Shown here piece by piece: positions 63,875-64,000 of a stretch of DNA of 64,000 bases. The position numbers and the translations under genes are program-made. The stretch comes from Stenomitos rutilans HA7619-LM2 (lineage in GTDB: Bacteria; Cyanobacteriota; Cyanobacteriia; Leptolyngbyales; Leptolyngbyaceae), in the NCBI GenBank assembly GCA_019358945.1, contig JAHHIE010000001.1:403547-467546 (forward strand). The letters are read 5' to 3'. Each line of letters starts with the position of its first letter. The stretch's first letter is position 1. Under the pieces are notes generated by a model. That model saw nothing but the letters and a program-made list of their open reading frames with translations. It ran no database searches and was not told the DNA's origin.

Positions 63875-64000
63875 TTAAAGACCCGCTACGGATAATGCGT
63901 CCAGAATGGAACGCCAGCCGACAATGGAGGCAATCACCGCTTGGGTCATCGCTTCTAACCGAGCGCGCATCAACAATCGCAACGCCTCCAGGTCTTTGGG
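63875..64000 (-). CDS. C-terminal end of an unrecognised protein (cut by window end)
   Basis: The minus frame is open from the window edge to a stop at 63875-63877 and reads PKDLEALRLLMRARLEAMTQ followed by AVIASIVGWRSILDALSVAGL. It is helical and protein-like. The start lies outside the window. It may belong to the same transcript as the YaaW-like gene, which follows after about 45 bases. No family is recognised. Confidence 0.55.
   Translation of the reverse strand, partial: PKDLEALRLLMRARLEAMTQAVIASIVGWRSILDALSVAGL

Noticed and set aside
63864..63880. ATACCAATTCCTTAAAG resembling the end of the 100-bp MITE
   Set aside because: Only about nine bases match and no second end or palindrome is near; it is left unannotated as a possible solo end.

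Overview
The window is cyanobacterial chromosome. Evidence seen directly: psaC (photosystem I iron-sulfur subunit), hemJ, an HPPD gene, a CPP1-like chaperone gene, cyanobacteria-restricted families (DUF2499/DUF3593, DUF2811, DUF3143, Npun_F0494-like), TTTTCCACA-type DnaA boxes, and many copies of the HIP1 octamer GCGATCGC in and between genes. A filamentous Leptolyngbya/Oscillatoriales-like organism would fit, but the species cannot be fixed from sequence alone. No rRNA operon and no CRISPR array is visible.

Layout. 1-6.2 kb: the 3' end of an unknown gene, pyrE, an exported protein, a CAU-anticodon tRNA, a CNNM/CorC-type membrane protein, an MFS exporter and a TTG-started small protein with its own terminator. 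6.4-8.0 kb: a decayed mobile island with the 5' half of a tRNA-Val(GAC)-like gene, a tyrosine-integrase scrap, and an IS5-family element that is both frameshifted and split by a 100-bp MITE. 8.1-15.2 kb: tlyA, a MacA/MacB-like tripartite efflux operon on the minus strand with an extra small membrane-protein gene inside it, and a TPR protein. 15.8-32.8 kb: a polysaccharide/glycan region with Wza-like exporter, Wzc-like tyrosine kinase, DUF218 protein, Ser/Thr kinase fused to membrane helices, prs, then a same-strand run of GMC oxidoreductase, two SDR epimerases, two glycosyltransferases and an ABC exporter.

33-48 kb is mostly housekeeping: conserved hypothetical, LOG protein, stress proteins, HU, a RodZ-like protein, HPPD, CPP1-like, two tandem OmpR-type regulators, a small ferredoxin, alpha-amylase, DUF1003 and cobyric acid synthase. 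48.4-51.8 kb holds the clearest regulatory system: a guanidine-I (ykkC) riboswitch with a terminator-type expression platform in front of a NitT/TauT-like ABC importer (lipoprotein, permease, ATPase). By family knowledge this is very probably a guanidine-responsive importer.

52-64 kb: Nudix hydrolase, a frameshifted zinc-ribbon gene, a Bcp peroxiredoxin translationally coupled to a DUF2499-DUF3593 membrane protein, a TA-flanked MITE, tsaB, a Uma2 nuclease with a coiled-coil tail, an OppC-like permease, a helically phased array of DnaA-box-like sites (57857-57940; candidate origin or DnaA-binding locus), DUF2811, hemJ, psaC, DUF3143, a J-domain membrane protein, an O-antigen-ligase-like protein carrying a heptanucleotide repeat inside its reading frame, and a YaaW-like protein. 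The window ends inside another minus-strand gene.
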